From NCBI GenBank assembly GCA_018817505.1, contig JAHITR010000076.1, positions 1 through 43,934 of the forward strand: a stretch of 43,934 nucleotides of DNA, in the 5' to 3' direction. Numbering within the stretch: position 1 is the first letter of the stretch; the number at the start of each line of letters is the position of its first letter. Below are positions 32,485 through 40,486 of the stretch, piece by piece. A program made the position numbers and the translations under genes. The stretch is from Candidatus Bipolaricaulota bacterium (GTDB taxonomy: Bacteria; Bipolaricaulota; Bipolaricaulia; UBA7950; UBA9294). Under the pieces are notes generated by a model that did not search any database, was not told where the DNA came from, and saw only the letters and a list, made by a program, of their open reading frames with translations.

Positions 32485-33861
32485 ATGTCTGACTACGCGT
32501 CGCTGAAGCATCAGATTGACGAACAGGGGATCCAATTCATCGATTTTCGGGTTGCCGACCTGGTTGGACGATTTCGACATCTGGCCATCCCCTCCGCCCG
32601 GTTCACGCCAGCGCTTATTGCAGAGGGATTGGGCTTTGATGGATCCAATTTTGGCTATCGTGCAGTTGCTGGAAGCGACATGGTATTGGTCCCTGATCTG
32701 TCATCAGCTTACGTGGAAGAGCGGCAGGGCGAGAAGATCCTGACGCTCATCGCAGACATCCGTGACGCGGAGACGCGCGGACAGGCAGCGATAGATCCGC
32801 GCGGAATTGCTCGAGCGGCCGTCGCCTATGCGCGCAGTCTAGGAATTGCCGACGACCTCATGGTGAGTCCCGAGTTCGAGTTCTATCTGTTCGACAGCGT
32901 GTTCTATGACACAGAGAATGGCCTTAGCGCCATCGAGATCGAGCCTGCTGAAGGAGTCGCCCACCGTGCGGGCATCGGAGCTTCTCAATATTCAGCCTAT
33001 CACGCCCCATTGCACCAAGATCCATTCTTCGAGTTTCGATGTGACGTTGTTCGACAGATTGAGCAGGCGGGGATCCCTGTCAAGTACCACCATCATGAGG
33101 TGGGTGTTTTCGGTCAACATGAGATCGAATTGGGATTTGATTCGCTGGTTCGAATGGCTGATGCTGCATTGATTGTGAAATCGCTCGTTCATAATACGGC
33201 CACGGAACGCAATCTTAGTGCGACGTTCCTCCCAAAGCCGATCCACGGCCAGGCGGGCAACGGTATGCATCTCCATCAGTTCCTCGTCAAGGACGGCGTG
33301 AACCTATTTAGCGGTGAGAACGGATTGACGGAACTCGCCTTGTGCTACATCGGAGGCCTGCTCAAACATGGGCGCAGCCTGATGGCATGGACCAATCCAT
33401 CGACGAATTCGTTCCGTCGCCTGGTCCCAGGATTCGAGGCTCCAATTCATCTAGTGTTTGGATCCGCCAATCGTACAGCAGCCGTTCGTGTACCGGCCTA
33501 CGCACGTGGCGACAAACGGCGCATTGAACTGCGTACCATGGATGCGACGTGCAATCCGTATCTTGCTTTTGCTGCCATCCTGATGGCGGGAATTGACGGC
33601 ATCCAACAGGGCTATCACGCTTCGGCGATGGGGTTGGGGCCGTTTGAAACTGACTTGTATGAGAAGAACTACGGCGAACCAGCTCCGAGAAGCTTGCCCG
33701 AAGCACTCGATAGCCTGGCTTCTGACCACGGCTTCCTACGTGAAGGCGACGTGTTCTCGCAGGGCGAAATTGACCATTGGATACGGGCCAAGCGTGCAGA
33801 ATGCAGCGCAATAGCGGAAAGGCCACATCCGCACGAATTCGTTCTCTACTACGATCTATAG
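32485..33861 (+). CDS. glnA: Glutamine synthetase type I
   Basis: A 458-residue enzyme that joins ammonia to glutamate with ATP. GFDGSNFG, the metal-binding PEFEFYLFD, HHEVGVFGQHEIEL, GNGMHLHQFLV, FRRLVPGFEAP and FGSANRTAAVRVPAY followed by RRIELRTMDATCNPYLAFA are all present, so the active site is complete. The region where GSI-beta has NLY(D)LP, the adenylylation tyrosine, reads DLYEKNYGEP, so control by GlnE adenylylation is unlikely. The ATG at 32485 was chosen because GAAGAGG lies 6-7 bases upstream; an in-frame opening 63 bases earlier covers the promoter. It stands alone with its own promoter. Confidence 0.93.
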   Translation: MSDYASLKHQIDEQGIQFIDFRVADLVGRFRHLAIPSARFTPALIAEGLGFDGSNFGYRAVAGSDMVLVPDLSSAYVEERQGEKILTLIADIRDAETRGQAAIDPRGIARAAVAYARSLGIADDLMVSPEFEFYLFDSVFYDTENGLSAIEIEPAEGVAHRAGIGASQYSAYHAPLHQDPFFEFRCDVVRQIEQAGIPVKYHHHEVGVFGQHEIELGFDSLVRMADAALIVKSLVHNTATERNLSATFLPKPIHGQAGNGMHLHQFLVKDGVNLFSGENGLTELALCYIGGLLKHGRSLMAWTNPSTNSFRRLVPGFEAPIHLVFGSANRTAAVRVPAYARGDKRRIELRTMDATCNPYLAFAAILMAGIDGIQQGYHASAMGLGPFETDLYEKNYGEPAPRSLPEALDSLASDHGFLREGDVFSQGEIDHWIRAKRAECSAIAERPHPHEFVLYYDL

Positions 33862-33915
33862 AACTTGAAAGGGGCTCGGGATCTTCACCCGATAGACCCC
33901 GAGGCCTCTCGCCGA

Positions 33916-34089
33916 TTACTTCTTTTTCTCTTCACGATCCAGGTACTGAAGAATGGCTTCGACAACGAGATAGTTGATCGAGCGATCAACTTTGTCTCCA
34001 AGTCGATCCAGTCGTTCGATCGGTTTCTTTTCAAGTTTGTTCTTTGGAATGTAGATCGAGAGCGTTGTCACTTCGCTTTTTCGAACCAT
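33916..34089 (-). CDS. Ribbon-helix-helix DNA-binding protein
   Basis: A 57-residue basic protein with TTLSIYIPKNKLEKKPIERL for the ribbon and first helix and VDRSINYLVVEAILQYLDRE for the second helix, the Arc/MetJ/CopG fold. It probably acts as a dimeric repressor or as an antitoxin. AAGGAGGT lies seven bases before the ATG, an ideal site. No toxin gene lies beside it, since the next gene on the same strand upstream is a membrane-anchored protein. It starts divergent to nothing; glnA converges on it. Confidence 0.82.
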   Translation of the reverse strand: MVRKSEVTTLSIYIPKNKLEKKPIERLDRLGDKVDRSINYLVVEAILQYLDREEKKK

Positions 34090-34110
34090 CACAATCACCT
34101 CCTTCTCTCT

Positions 34111-34131
34111 TTGAGGACCTTGAGGACCTTG
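34111..34131. repeat. Short tandem repeat upstream of the RHH gene
   Basis: The unit TTGAGGACC occurs twice in a row followed by a partial third copy, just upstream of the Shine-Dalgarno of the RHH gene. It could hold tandem operator half-sites for the RHH protein, but this is conjecture. Confidence 0.45.
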
Positions 34132-34192
34132 ATTTCTGTTTGAGCCTACACCAAATAATGGAGACTGCGCAACTCTATGGCAAGCGCAAAGA

Positions 34193-34219
34193 AAAGAGCC
34201 CCAAGATGTGGGGCTCTTT
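34193..34219. terminator. Bidirectional intrinsic terminator
   Basis: AAAGAGCCCCA and TGGGGCTCTTT form a perfect 11-bp stem with a 5-base loop. On the minus strand it is followed by TTTTCTTT, on the plus strand by TTTATTT. It lies 25 bases behind the stop of the minus-strand envelope gene, so it ends that transcript and separates it from the RHH gene. Confidence 0.85.
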
Positions 34220-34243
34220 ATTTCAGTTACAGGAGAACTCTTT

Positions 34244-34966
34244 CTATCTCAGAACAAAGCGGAAAGTATAGTAGACGACCTCTCGACCTTCGGACATTGC
34301 CATGTTCATTTCGTGACCAGCAGGGCGGACAACGGCCATCTCGCATGCCGGTTCACATCCCGCTTCTGCTCGTTTTGGCATCTCTTGCTGCATCATGCCA
34401 CACGAGGCCCCGATGCTTCTCTCGATGGCCAGAACCAACGTGAAGATGCCTTCAGTAAGGACGTTGGTCGTCAGAGATGAAGTATCATCTGTCCATACAA
34501 TTTCCGTGACCGGAACGAAAGCATCAAACAGATCTCCCGCGGGTGCGATTGAGATCGTTCGTCCGATGGGGGCAAAGAACTCCGGGCCGGCTTCATTCAT
34601 CGTATTCACTGTGTTGCCACAAGGGAGCTGAATGGAGCAACGATCCCAAAGAATATTGATGACGTCATCGGATACGTTATGAATCCAGAACGGGATTTTG
34701 CTCTCTACGCCATCCTCATTGAATGCCGCATCGAACGCAATCCGAATCGTGTCATCATGAAATACAGCTTTCTCAGAGTACACAGGATCAAGCATCTCCA
34801 GTGACTGTTGGGGGAGGATTGTAACCCCGGCAACAGGCTCCGCGATGACGACGGGAGCGACAACTTGTTCCACCACAACCGGCTCATTCGACGCCATGAA
34901 TAACCCAAACAAAAGCAGGGCCCCCATGATGCCCGCAATAACTGCAATCTTCCCTAAGTCTTGCAC
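34244..34966 (-). CDS. Membrane-anchored envelope protein of unknown function
   Basis: A 240-residue protein with an N-terminal helix (KIAVIAGIMGALLLFGLFMA) and a mainly beta, probably extracytoplasmic part rich in Val/Ile strands (FWIHNVSDDVINILWDR). A cysteine-bearing stretch near residues 195-215 (CGMMQQEMPKRAEAGCEPAC) has four Cys that may form disulfides or bind metal. No family is recognised. GTG at 34966 sits eight bases after AAGAGGGG; GTG nine bases earlier is too close to it. It is followed by a strong terminator, so it seems a single-gene transcript. The strand-rich middle part may be an Ig- or DUF-like fold. Confidence 0.65.
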   Translation of the reverse strand: MQDLGKIAVIAGIMGALLLFGLFMASNEPVVVEQVVAPVVIAEPVAGVTILPQQSLEMLDPVYSEKAVFHDDTIRIAFDAAFNEDGVESKIPFWIHNVSDDVINILWDRCSIQLPCGNTVNTMNEAGPEFFAPIGRTISIAPAGDLFDAFVPVTEIVWTDDTSSLTTNVLTEGIFTLVLAIERSIGASCGMMQQEMPKRAEAGCEPACEMAVVRPAGHEMNMAMSEGREVVYYTFRFVLR

Positions 34967-34975
34967 AACACTCAC

Positions 34976-35247
34976 CCCTCTTGGTCAGAAACGCCCTGAA
35001 ATCTATTCATCGTACTCCGGCATGGCTGTTTCACGGACGGGAACTTGACCAATTCAAGTGTGAACTCTGTCTGCAATGCAACTGGAGGTGCGGAGGCGAG
35101 ATGTCCCAATAATTGCCGCTCGGTGATCCAGTATGTCATTCAGAGCCGACATTCGCAGTTTCGTGAAGTGAACGGGTGGTTCGTCAGTCATTGACAAGCG
35201 AGTGAAGTGCGGGAAATCGTCCATCTTCCCTTGGGAATAAACGCAAA
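34976..35247. other. Intergenic stretch between the envelope gene and the tRNA
   Basis: About 270 bases with no supportable gene. The part next to the tRNA 3' end is T-rich on the minus strand and may help terminate the tRNA transcript. No clear promoter for the envelope gene was found. Confidence 0.4.
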
Positions 35248-35319
35248 AGCCAGCGAGAGGAGTCGAACCTCCGACCGATGGTTTACGAAACCATTGCTCT
35301 ACCACTGAGCTACGCTGGC
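35248..35319 (-). tRNA. tRNA-Thr (anticodon CGU)
   Basis: A full cloverleaf on the minus strand: acceptor stem GCCAGCG/CGCTGGC (7 bp), D-arm GCTC...GAGC with AGTGGTA, anticodon stem ATGGT/ACCAT around loop TTCGTAA, variable CGGTC, T-arm GGAGG-TTCGACT-CCTCT. The anticodon CGT reads ACG codons, hence threonine. The discriminator base is T and no CCA is encoded, so CCA must be added after transcription. It lies divergent to rqcH, with its own promoter. Confidence 0.95.
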
Positions 35320-35332
35320 GGTACAATCAGGG

Positions 35333-35360
35333 ATTATATCATGCGAGTAGGTGCCTTCAA
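35333..35360 (-). promoter_or_regulatory. Promoter of tRNA-Thr
   Basis: On the minus strand a perfect TATAAT (35338-35333), preceded by TGA (extended -10), has TTGAAG 16 bases further upstream. Transcription would start near 35326, about seven bases before the tRNA 5' end. It overlaps the leader of rqcH, which runs the other way. Confidence 0.7.
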
Positions 35361-35371
35361 CCGGAGGGGAA

Positions 35372-36961
35372 ATGGACGGACTATCGATTGCGGCTTCGCT
35401 TGGTGAGATCGCTCCGCGAATCGTCGAAGGCACGATTCGAACGATCTATCAGCCTGACAAGACTCAGTTCGTCTTCCGCGTCTTCGCTGGCGAGGAGCTG
35501 CAGCTGGTCATCGATCTCGGAGATGCGAGCATTCGCACGTCCACATGCAATATCGAAAATCCAATCAAACCTTCCATGTTCGTCATGCTCCTGCGTAAGC
35601 ACCTTCGCGGAAGTCGCCTGGTAGCAGTGAATCAAATCGGATGGGATCGTGTGGTGGCAATGGACGCGATTCGACGAGACGGGCCAGATCGATTCACGTA
35701 TCGGTTGATTGCAGAGTTGGTCGGCACGCGCGGTAATCTCCATTTGCTCCAGGATGGCGTCTTGGTGCAGTCCCTGCGCCCGGATCGTAGAAACTCAGTC
35801 GGTCGGCGCTATGTTGGACTGCCCTCTCAGGGAAAGTGCGATCCAAAGGAGGTTTCTCCGGCACAGCTTGCGACGTGGTTGTCGGAGAGTGCTTCCTCGG
35901 ACGTACTGGCTGCCAAGATTGATGGCCTCGGCCGACGGACTGCCGGGGATTTGGTTGCCCAGTCCAGTGGGGATGATCTCGCGTTGGATCTGTGTCTTCG
36001 GCTGAAATCCTTCCTGGCGTTTGTCAACAGGCCGCAAGCATCGATCGCAGAAGACGAATCGCGCGCAACATTTTACCCACTTCCACTTCCAGCCATTCAA
36101 ATGCCGAGTTTTCAGGAGGCTCTAAACCATGTCAAAGCGCAGGTACGGGAGGAGAACCTGCCGCCTCAAGACACGGTGTTGCGAGATTTGAAGCGAGCCA
36201 TCCTGACTCGAGAGAAGACGATTGATAAGCTTGTCGACTGGCTTAATGACTCATCCCAAGCAGATGCATGGCAAGCGCAAGCCGATCTGCTGATGATCTT
36301 TCAATCCGACATCCCTCGAGGACAAACAAGTGTGGTTCTGGCCGACCCAACAGATGGTTGCGAGATGACGCTGGCGTTGGATCCATCCCTGTCGGCGATT
36401 GATAACGCGCAGTCGCTTTACAAGAGAGCTAAACGAATACGCCGCGGCCATCCGCATGTGCATATTCGGCTAAAGAGGCTGCGTTGCGAACTCACATTGC
36501 TGCAATCGGCCCTGGAAGCGCATCAACGCGCCGAGGCTTTGGAGTCCGCTGCGTTGGATCTGCTCCCCAAGAGAACGAAACAAGCACCACCTTCCAAGAA
36601 AGCAATCCCGTTTCGGCAATTTGAAGTTGCCGGATACCAGATTTGGATGGGCAAGAGTGCTCGTCAGAACGACGCCCTTCTCAAAGCGGCTTCGCCGAAC
36701 GATTTGTGGATGCATGCCAAGGACTATGCAGGATCGCACGTGGTTGTCCGTGCTCATGGGCAAGAGCGGATTCCGGATGCCGTCGTTCATGCCGCTGCTC
36801 GACTGGCTGCCCTTCATTCCAAGGCCAAGTCTGAACGGCGCGTCGAAGTGACGATGACGCAGGTCAAGCGTGTGCGAAAGCCAAAAGGCGTGCCCGCAGG
36901 GCTGGTAACCGTGCGAGAGGCAGATACACTCACAGTGGATTTGGAGGAGGGCAGAGCATGA
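35372..36961 (+). CDS. rqcH: RqcH/NFACT-family ribosome quality control protein
   Basis: A 529-residue protein. The NFACT-N part (DGLSIAASLGEIAPRIVEGT, MLLRKHLRGSRL with WDRVV, LIAELVGTRGNLHLL) is followed by helix-hairpin and coiled-coil regions at about 190-400, and the C-terminal NFACT-R domain has the DLWMHAKDYAGSHVVV motif. RqcH binds stalled 50S subunits with peptidyl-tRNA and adds Ala tails that mark nascent chains for ClpXP. This fits well with clpP and tig a little downstream. GGAGGGG precedes the ATG at 35372; an in-frame start 21 bases earlier lies in the tRNA promoter. The stop overlaps the next ATG. Confidence 0.92.
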   Translation: MDGLSIAASLGEIAPRIVEGTIRTIYQPDKTQFVFRVFAGEELQLVIDLGDASIRTSTCNIENPIKPSMFVMLLRKHLRGSRLVAVNQIGWDRVVAMDAIRRDGPDRFTYRLIAELVGTRGNLHLLQDGVLVQSLRPDRRNSVGRRYVGLPSQGKCDPKEVSPAQLATWLSESASSDVLAAKIDGLGRRTAGDLVAQSSGDDLALDLCLRLKSFLAFVNRPQASIAEDESRATFYPLPLPAIQMPSFQEALNHVKAQVREENLPPQDTVLRDLKRAILTREKTIDKLVDWLNDSSQADAWQAQADLLMIFQSDIPRGQTSVVLADPTDGCEMTLALDPSLSAIDNAQSLYKRAKRIRRGHPHVHIRLKRLRCELTLLQSALEAHQRAEALESAALDLLPKRTKQAPPSKKAIPFRQFEVAGYQIWMGKSARQNDALLKAASPNDLWMHAKDYAGSHVVVRAHGQERIPDAVVHAAARLAALHSKAKSERRVEVTMTQVKRVRKPKGVPAGLVTVREADTLTVDLEEGRA

Positions 36962-37647
36962 ATTATGGGATGATTCTGGACGTCGCTTTGCAGCTAATCG
37001 CCGTCTTCATGGCGATTGTGTTTCATGAAGTAGCGCACGGCTACATGGCATTGCGTCTCGGAGACCCGACGGCAAAGAATCTTGGGCGCCTCACATTGAA
37101 TCCACTTGCCCACATTGACCCTATTGGGACCATCCTCGTCCCTGCGGTCATGATTCTACTCACAGGTATGGGATTCGGATGGGCCAAGCCTGTGCCTGTC
37201 AACCCGAGATACTTCCGCAATCCCTTCCGCGGCATGTTGTTCGTCGCACTCGCTGGACCAGGCACGAATATCGCGCTTGCATTGGGCGCGACTTTGGTGG
37301 GGCAGCTCCTCTTGCTCATGGTGCCATCAACGTCAACCTTTGCCGCATCATCATTTGGCGTGAATTTGCTGATGGCTTTGTTCACAGTGCTTGCGTTCTT
37401 GGTCCTCTATAATCTGTTCTTCGCGGTGCTGAACCTTGTCCCGATTCCTCCTTTGGATGGCTCCCGGGTTCTGACCTACTTCTTGCCGACAGAAGGGCGA
37501 CGCATCATGCTGCAGATGGAGAGGTATGGTTTCATCATTGTGGTCGGGCTGTTCTATTTCCATGTTCTAGATGGGCTATTCCGGGCGGCCACGACGTTGG
37601 CCCTGCAACTGCTAGGTGAGAGATGGATCGGGCTCGTATTCAGGTAG
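36958..37647 (+). CDS. Site-2-protease-like M50 membrane metalloprotease
   Basis: A 229-residue protein with about six membrane helices. HEVAHG near residue 24 gives the two zinc His and catalytic Glu, and NLVPIPPLDGSR near 155 gives the third ligand Asp, the marks of the short S2P/M50 rhomboid-like family. Such proteases cut within the membrane, often to release anti-sigma or regulatory peptides. Its start overlaps the rqcH stop in ATGA, so it is translated with rqcH. No PDZ or CBS domain is present. The substrate is unknown. Confidence 0.9.
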   Translation: MNYGMILDVALQLIAVFMAIVFHEVAHGYMALRLGDPTAKNLGRLTLNPLAHIDPIGTILVPAVMILLTGMGFGWAKPVPVNPRYFRNPFRGMLFVALAGPGTNIALALGATLVGQLLLLMVPSTSTFAASSFGVNLLMALFTVLAFLVLYNLFFAVLNLVPIPPLDGSRVLTYFLPTEGRRIMLQMERYGFIIVVGLFYFHVLDGLFRAATTLALQLLGERWIGLVFR

Positions 37648-37662
37648 ACAGCGACTGCCTCA

Positions 37663-37691
37663 TTGCTGCTTCTATCGGGGATTTGTATAAT
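37663..37691 (+). promoter_or_regulatory. Promoter of tig-clpP
   Basis: A perfect -10 TATAAT (37686-37691) with TTGCTG 17 bases upstream. Transcription would begin near 37698, about 30 bases before the trigger factor start, and would cover clpP and probably the amidohydrolase. Confidence 0.65.
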
Positions 37692-37729
37692 CCGCCCATC
37701 TATTGAACCTTGGGAGTTGCGGACACAAG

Positions 37730-38992
37730 ATGAGTATTCAAGCCGATTATAAGATTACCGATCGCCAGGAGATCGAGGCAACGATTCAGGTCACGATTCC
37801 GGCCGCAGGTATTTCACAACAGATTGAAGCTGTCTACAAAGAGTATGCTCGAGAAATGAATGTTCCCGGATTCCGAAAAGGCCGCGTGCCCCGGAGTTTC
37901 CTGGACAGTCGATTTGGACGAGACGTCTTCTTGCAGGAATCGCAAGAGGAACTCCAGCGCATGCATTTGCCCCTTGCATTGACGGAACTGGACCTGAATC
38001 CTGTCTCCACGCCACAGTTGGAGGTCGTTTCGTTTGATGAGGCAGAGCAATTCGTATTCAAGGCCTCGTTTGCCATCCTTCCTGAAATACACCTACCTGA
38101 CACCAAGGGGTTGGAAATCTCCGTTCCTGCACTCAAGCCGGTGACTGAAGATGACGTGAAGCAAGCGCTGGATGATGTTCAGCAGCAATTCGGCGTCTTG
38201 GGTGAGTTGGAGGGCGAGACGGTCTCTGACGGCGACTTGGTGCATGTCAAAGAGGGCGAGCAGGAATGGGATACACGCGCCATGAACGAAAATCCCGTAA
38301 CCTCAAAACTTGTAGGTGCCACGGTTGGGTCGACTGTTCAAATCAACGCAGAGCTTCCCAACGGCAAGCCGTTGCAGACATCGCTTGAAGTGGTCGGCTT
38401 GCGGCAAATTATTCTTCCTGATATCGATGACGATTTGGCAAAGGACGCCGGATACGGCGGCCTGGATGCTCTGAAGAAGGATATTGAAGAGAGGATTGCG
38501 AAGCGGCGCAAAGATCTCCATCAACAGTGGGTTGACGCTGCCTTGCTGGAAGCGTTGATCGAGAAGACAGAGATTCCCCTGCCTGAGCCGTTCATTAAGG
38601 ACCTCGTGGAGGAGGAGCTGGAGCGGCTGCAAAAGTCGTTCGAGCGACCTGAGTCCAATCGCACCTACTCAGAGTATCTTGCGCAGCGCGAGAAGACTGA
38701 AGATGAGCTGAAGGAAGAGCTTAAGGCATCCGTCGAGGTGCGCGTGCGAAGAGAGCTGGTGCTTCAGCAATTGTCAGTCAATTTTGAGATCACGATCGAC
38801 GATGAAGAACTCGGCAAGCTCGCTGAGCAGGACGCAGCTGAATACGAAGAAGATCCCGTCCGATTTGCTGCGCGACTGAAGGCTGAAGACCGCTGGCACG
38901 AATACCGAGTCAGCAAGATCAACGAGCGCATCTTCACGATCCTCACTGAAACGGCGATCATCACAGACGCGAAGGAAGAGGATGAGTCATGA
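37730..38992 (+). CDS. tig: Trigger factor, with reduced PPIase domain
   Basis: A 420-residue ribosome-bound chaperone. The N-terminal domain has the ribosome-docking signature [14 protein letters not shown] near residues 43-56. The middle FKBP-type domain is short: from [13 protein letters not shown] to EVVGLRQI about 65 residues remain, and the usual long strand-loop around the active site (IPGFEEQLVG) is largely absent, so prolyl isomerase activity is doubtful. The C-terminal helical arms are normal length and highly charged. The ATG at 37730 matches the family start, preceded by GGGAG at rather long distance. The stop overlaps the clpP ATG by four bases. Confidence 0.9.
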   Translation: MSIQADYKITDRQEIEATIQVTIPAAGISQQIEAVYKEYAREMNVPGFRKGRVPRSFLDSRFGRDVFLQESQEELQRMHLPLALTELDLNPVSTPQLEVVSFDEAEQFVFKASFAILPEIHLPDTKGLEISVPALKPVTEDDVKQALDDVQQQFGVLGELEGETVSDGDLVHVKEGEQEWDTRAMNENPVTSKLVGATVGSTVQINAELPNGKPLQTSLEVVGLRQIILPDIDDDLAKDAGYGGLDALKKDIEERIAKRRKDLHQQWVDAALLEALIEKTEIPLPEPFIKDLVEEELERLQKSFERPESNRTYSEYLAQREKTEDELKEELKASVEVRVRRELVLQQLSVNFEITIDDEELGKLAEQDAAEYEEDPVRFAARLKAEDRWHEYRVSKINERIFTILTETAIITDAKEEDES

Positions 38993-39576
38993 GTGCACAG
39001 ATCCCTTTTGTCATTGACCACAACGGGCAGAATGAGCGTTCGTACGACATTTACTCGCGATTGCTGGAGGATCGCATCATCTTCCTGCGTGACGTGATTG
39101 ATGATGACGTGGCCAATGTCGTCATTGCGCAGATCCTGTTCTTGGCAGCCAAGGATCCATCCAAGGACATTCGCCTGTATATCAATTCACCAGGTGGTAT
39201 CGTGACTGCCGGATTGGCGATCTACGATACCATGCGTTTCGTGAAGTGTGACGTAGCCACCATCTGTATCGGCCAAGCGGCGAGCATGGCTGCGGTTTTG
39301 TTGGCTGCGGGCGCACCAGGCAAGCGTTCGGCATTGCCGAATTCCCGAATTCTCCTTCATCAAGCTTCTGGCGGTGCACAGGGCCAGGCGAGTGACGTGG
39401 AAATTCAGGCGGCCGAGCTGTTGCGCATTCGCGATTTGCTGGTCAAGATCCTGTCCGAGCATACGGGCAAGCAGAAGCGAACGATTCAGAAGGACACGGA
39501 TCGCGACAACTTCCTGTCAGCCCAGGATGCCGTGGAATATGGTTTGATCGATCGAATCATCCCGCCTCGCGCGTAG
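38989..39576 (+). CDS. clpP: ATP-dependent Clp protease proteolytic subunit
   Basis: A 195-residue serine protease subunit that forms the tetradecamer barrel with ClpX or ClpA. The active Ser is in [11 protein letters not shown], His in RILLHQ and Asp in KDTDRDN; the N-terminal part has [16 protein letters not shown] and LYINSPGG(IVTAG), all typical. There is little N-terminal propeptide. It overlaps the trigger factor stop by four bases, the usual tig-clpP order. clpX does not follow; the next gene is an amidohydrolase, so the partner ATPase must lie elsewhere. Confidence 0.96.
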   Translation: MSAQIPFVIDHNGQNERSYDIYSRLLEDRIIFLRDVIDDDVANVVIAQILFLAAKDPSKDIRLYINSPGGIVTAGLAIYDTMRFVKCDVATICIGQAASMAAVLLAAGAPGKRSALPNSRILLHQASGGAQGQASDVEIQAAELLRIRDLLVKILSEHTGKQKRTIQKDTDRDNFLSAQDAVEYGLIDRIIPPRA

Positions 39577-39593
39577 CGGGACGGAGGCCGATT

Positions 39594-40442
39594 GTGACAA
39601 GCCGCTGGAGATCGATTCCCAAAATTGACGTTCACGCGCATGTCGTGTTGCATCAGCGGGAGAATACAGATCTCATACTCAATCGGCCAGAACAGATGAT
39701 GGAAACGATGGGGAAACACAACGTCAAGCAGGCCGTCGTGCTCCCCATCAATTCTCCCAAGTACTTTCCTCTGGACCCAGAGCAGCAAAGCGCCTGGTTG
39801 CGCGCCAATAACGAAACCCAATCCCAGCTCATGGCCGAGTCGAAGGGACAATTCATCGCATTTGCCGATTGTAGTATTGATGACGAATACGAAGATGCTG
39901 ATCACGTTCGAGCGGAATTGGCTTGTGCCATCGACACACTAGGCTTGCGCGGCCTCAAGATCCATCCTTATAACCTGGGCGCACCAGCAACCGATGGGCG
40001 ATTGCGCGCGTGGTACGAAGCCGCGACTGAGTTAGCGTTGCCGATCACCATTCACTCCAACCCTACGGGCTATGATCCGTCATTCAACGGATCAGCGCCG
40101 AGTACGATCTATCGCGCCTTTCACGCTCTCAATGAAGCGATTACCGTTGCCCATCTTGGGGGCATTGCGTTCTTGGAGACGATGGTTGGATTCGGGTATG
40201 TCGATCTATCCTATACCTTGATCATGCTCGCTGATCTTTACGGCATTTCTTTTTGCGAGCGGCTTCTTCGACGAATCGGGATCGATCGAATTCTGTTTGG
40301 CACAGATATTCCCCTCTGCACGTACGAGGACTACGAACCCATCTTCGATGCGATGGCGCTCTCAGCCGATGAGCTTGAACGAATTGCCTTTGTCAATGCT
40401 GAGCGCATGCTGACAGGACAACCGCCCCTCGATTCCGAGTAA
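39594..40442 (+). CDS. Amidohydrolase-family metal-dependent hydrolase
   Basis: A 282-residue TIM-barrel protein of the COG2159-type. DVHAHVV gives the first metal His pair, LKIHPYNLG and ITIHSNPTGYD the later His positions, VAHLGGIAFLE a further His, and FGTDIPLC the final Asp, so the metal site is complete. Relatives include ACMSD-like decarboxylases and various cyclic-amide hydrolases, so substrate and even reaction are open. GTG is the start, with GGAGG six bases ahead. It follows clpP at 17 bases and is likely in the same transcript, without obvious functional link. Confidence 0.82.
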   Translation: MTSRWRSIPKIDVHAHVVLHQRENTDLILNRPEQMMETMGKHNVKQAVVLPINSPKYFPLDPEQQSAWLRANNETQSQLMAESKGQFIAFADCSIDDEYEDADHVRAELACAIDTLGLRGLKIHPYNLGAPATDGRLRAWYEAATELALPITIHSNPTGYDPSFNGSAPSTIYRAFHALNEAITVAHLGGIAFLETMVGFGYVDLSYTLIMLADLYGISFCERLLRRIGIDRILFGTDIPLCTYEDYEPIFDAMALSADELERIAFVNAERMLTGQPPLDSE

Positions 40443-40486
40443 CCGCGCCCATCGACTCGATTCGCTTGGTCCTGTAGAGTGGAAGC

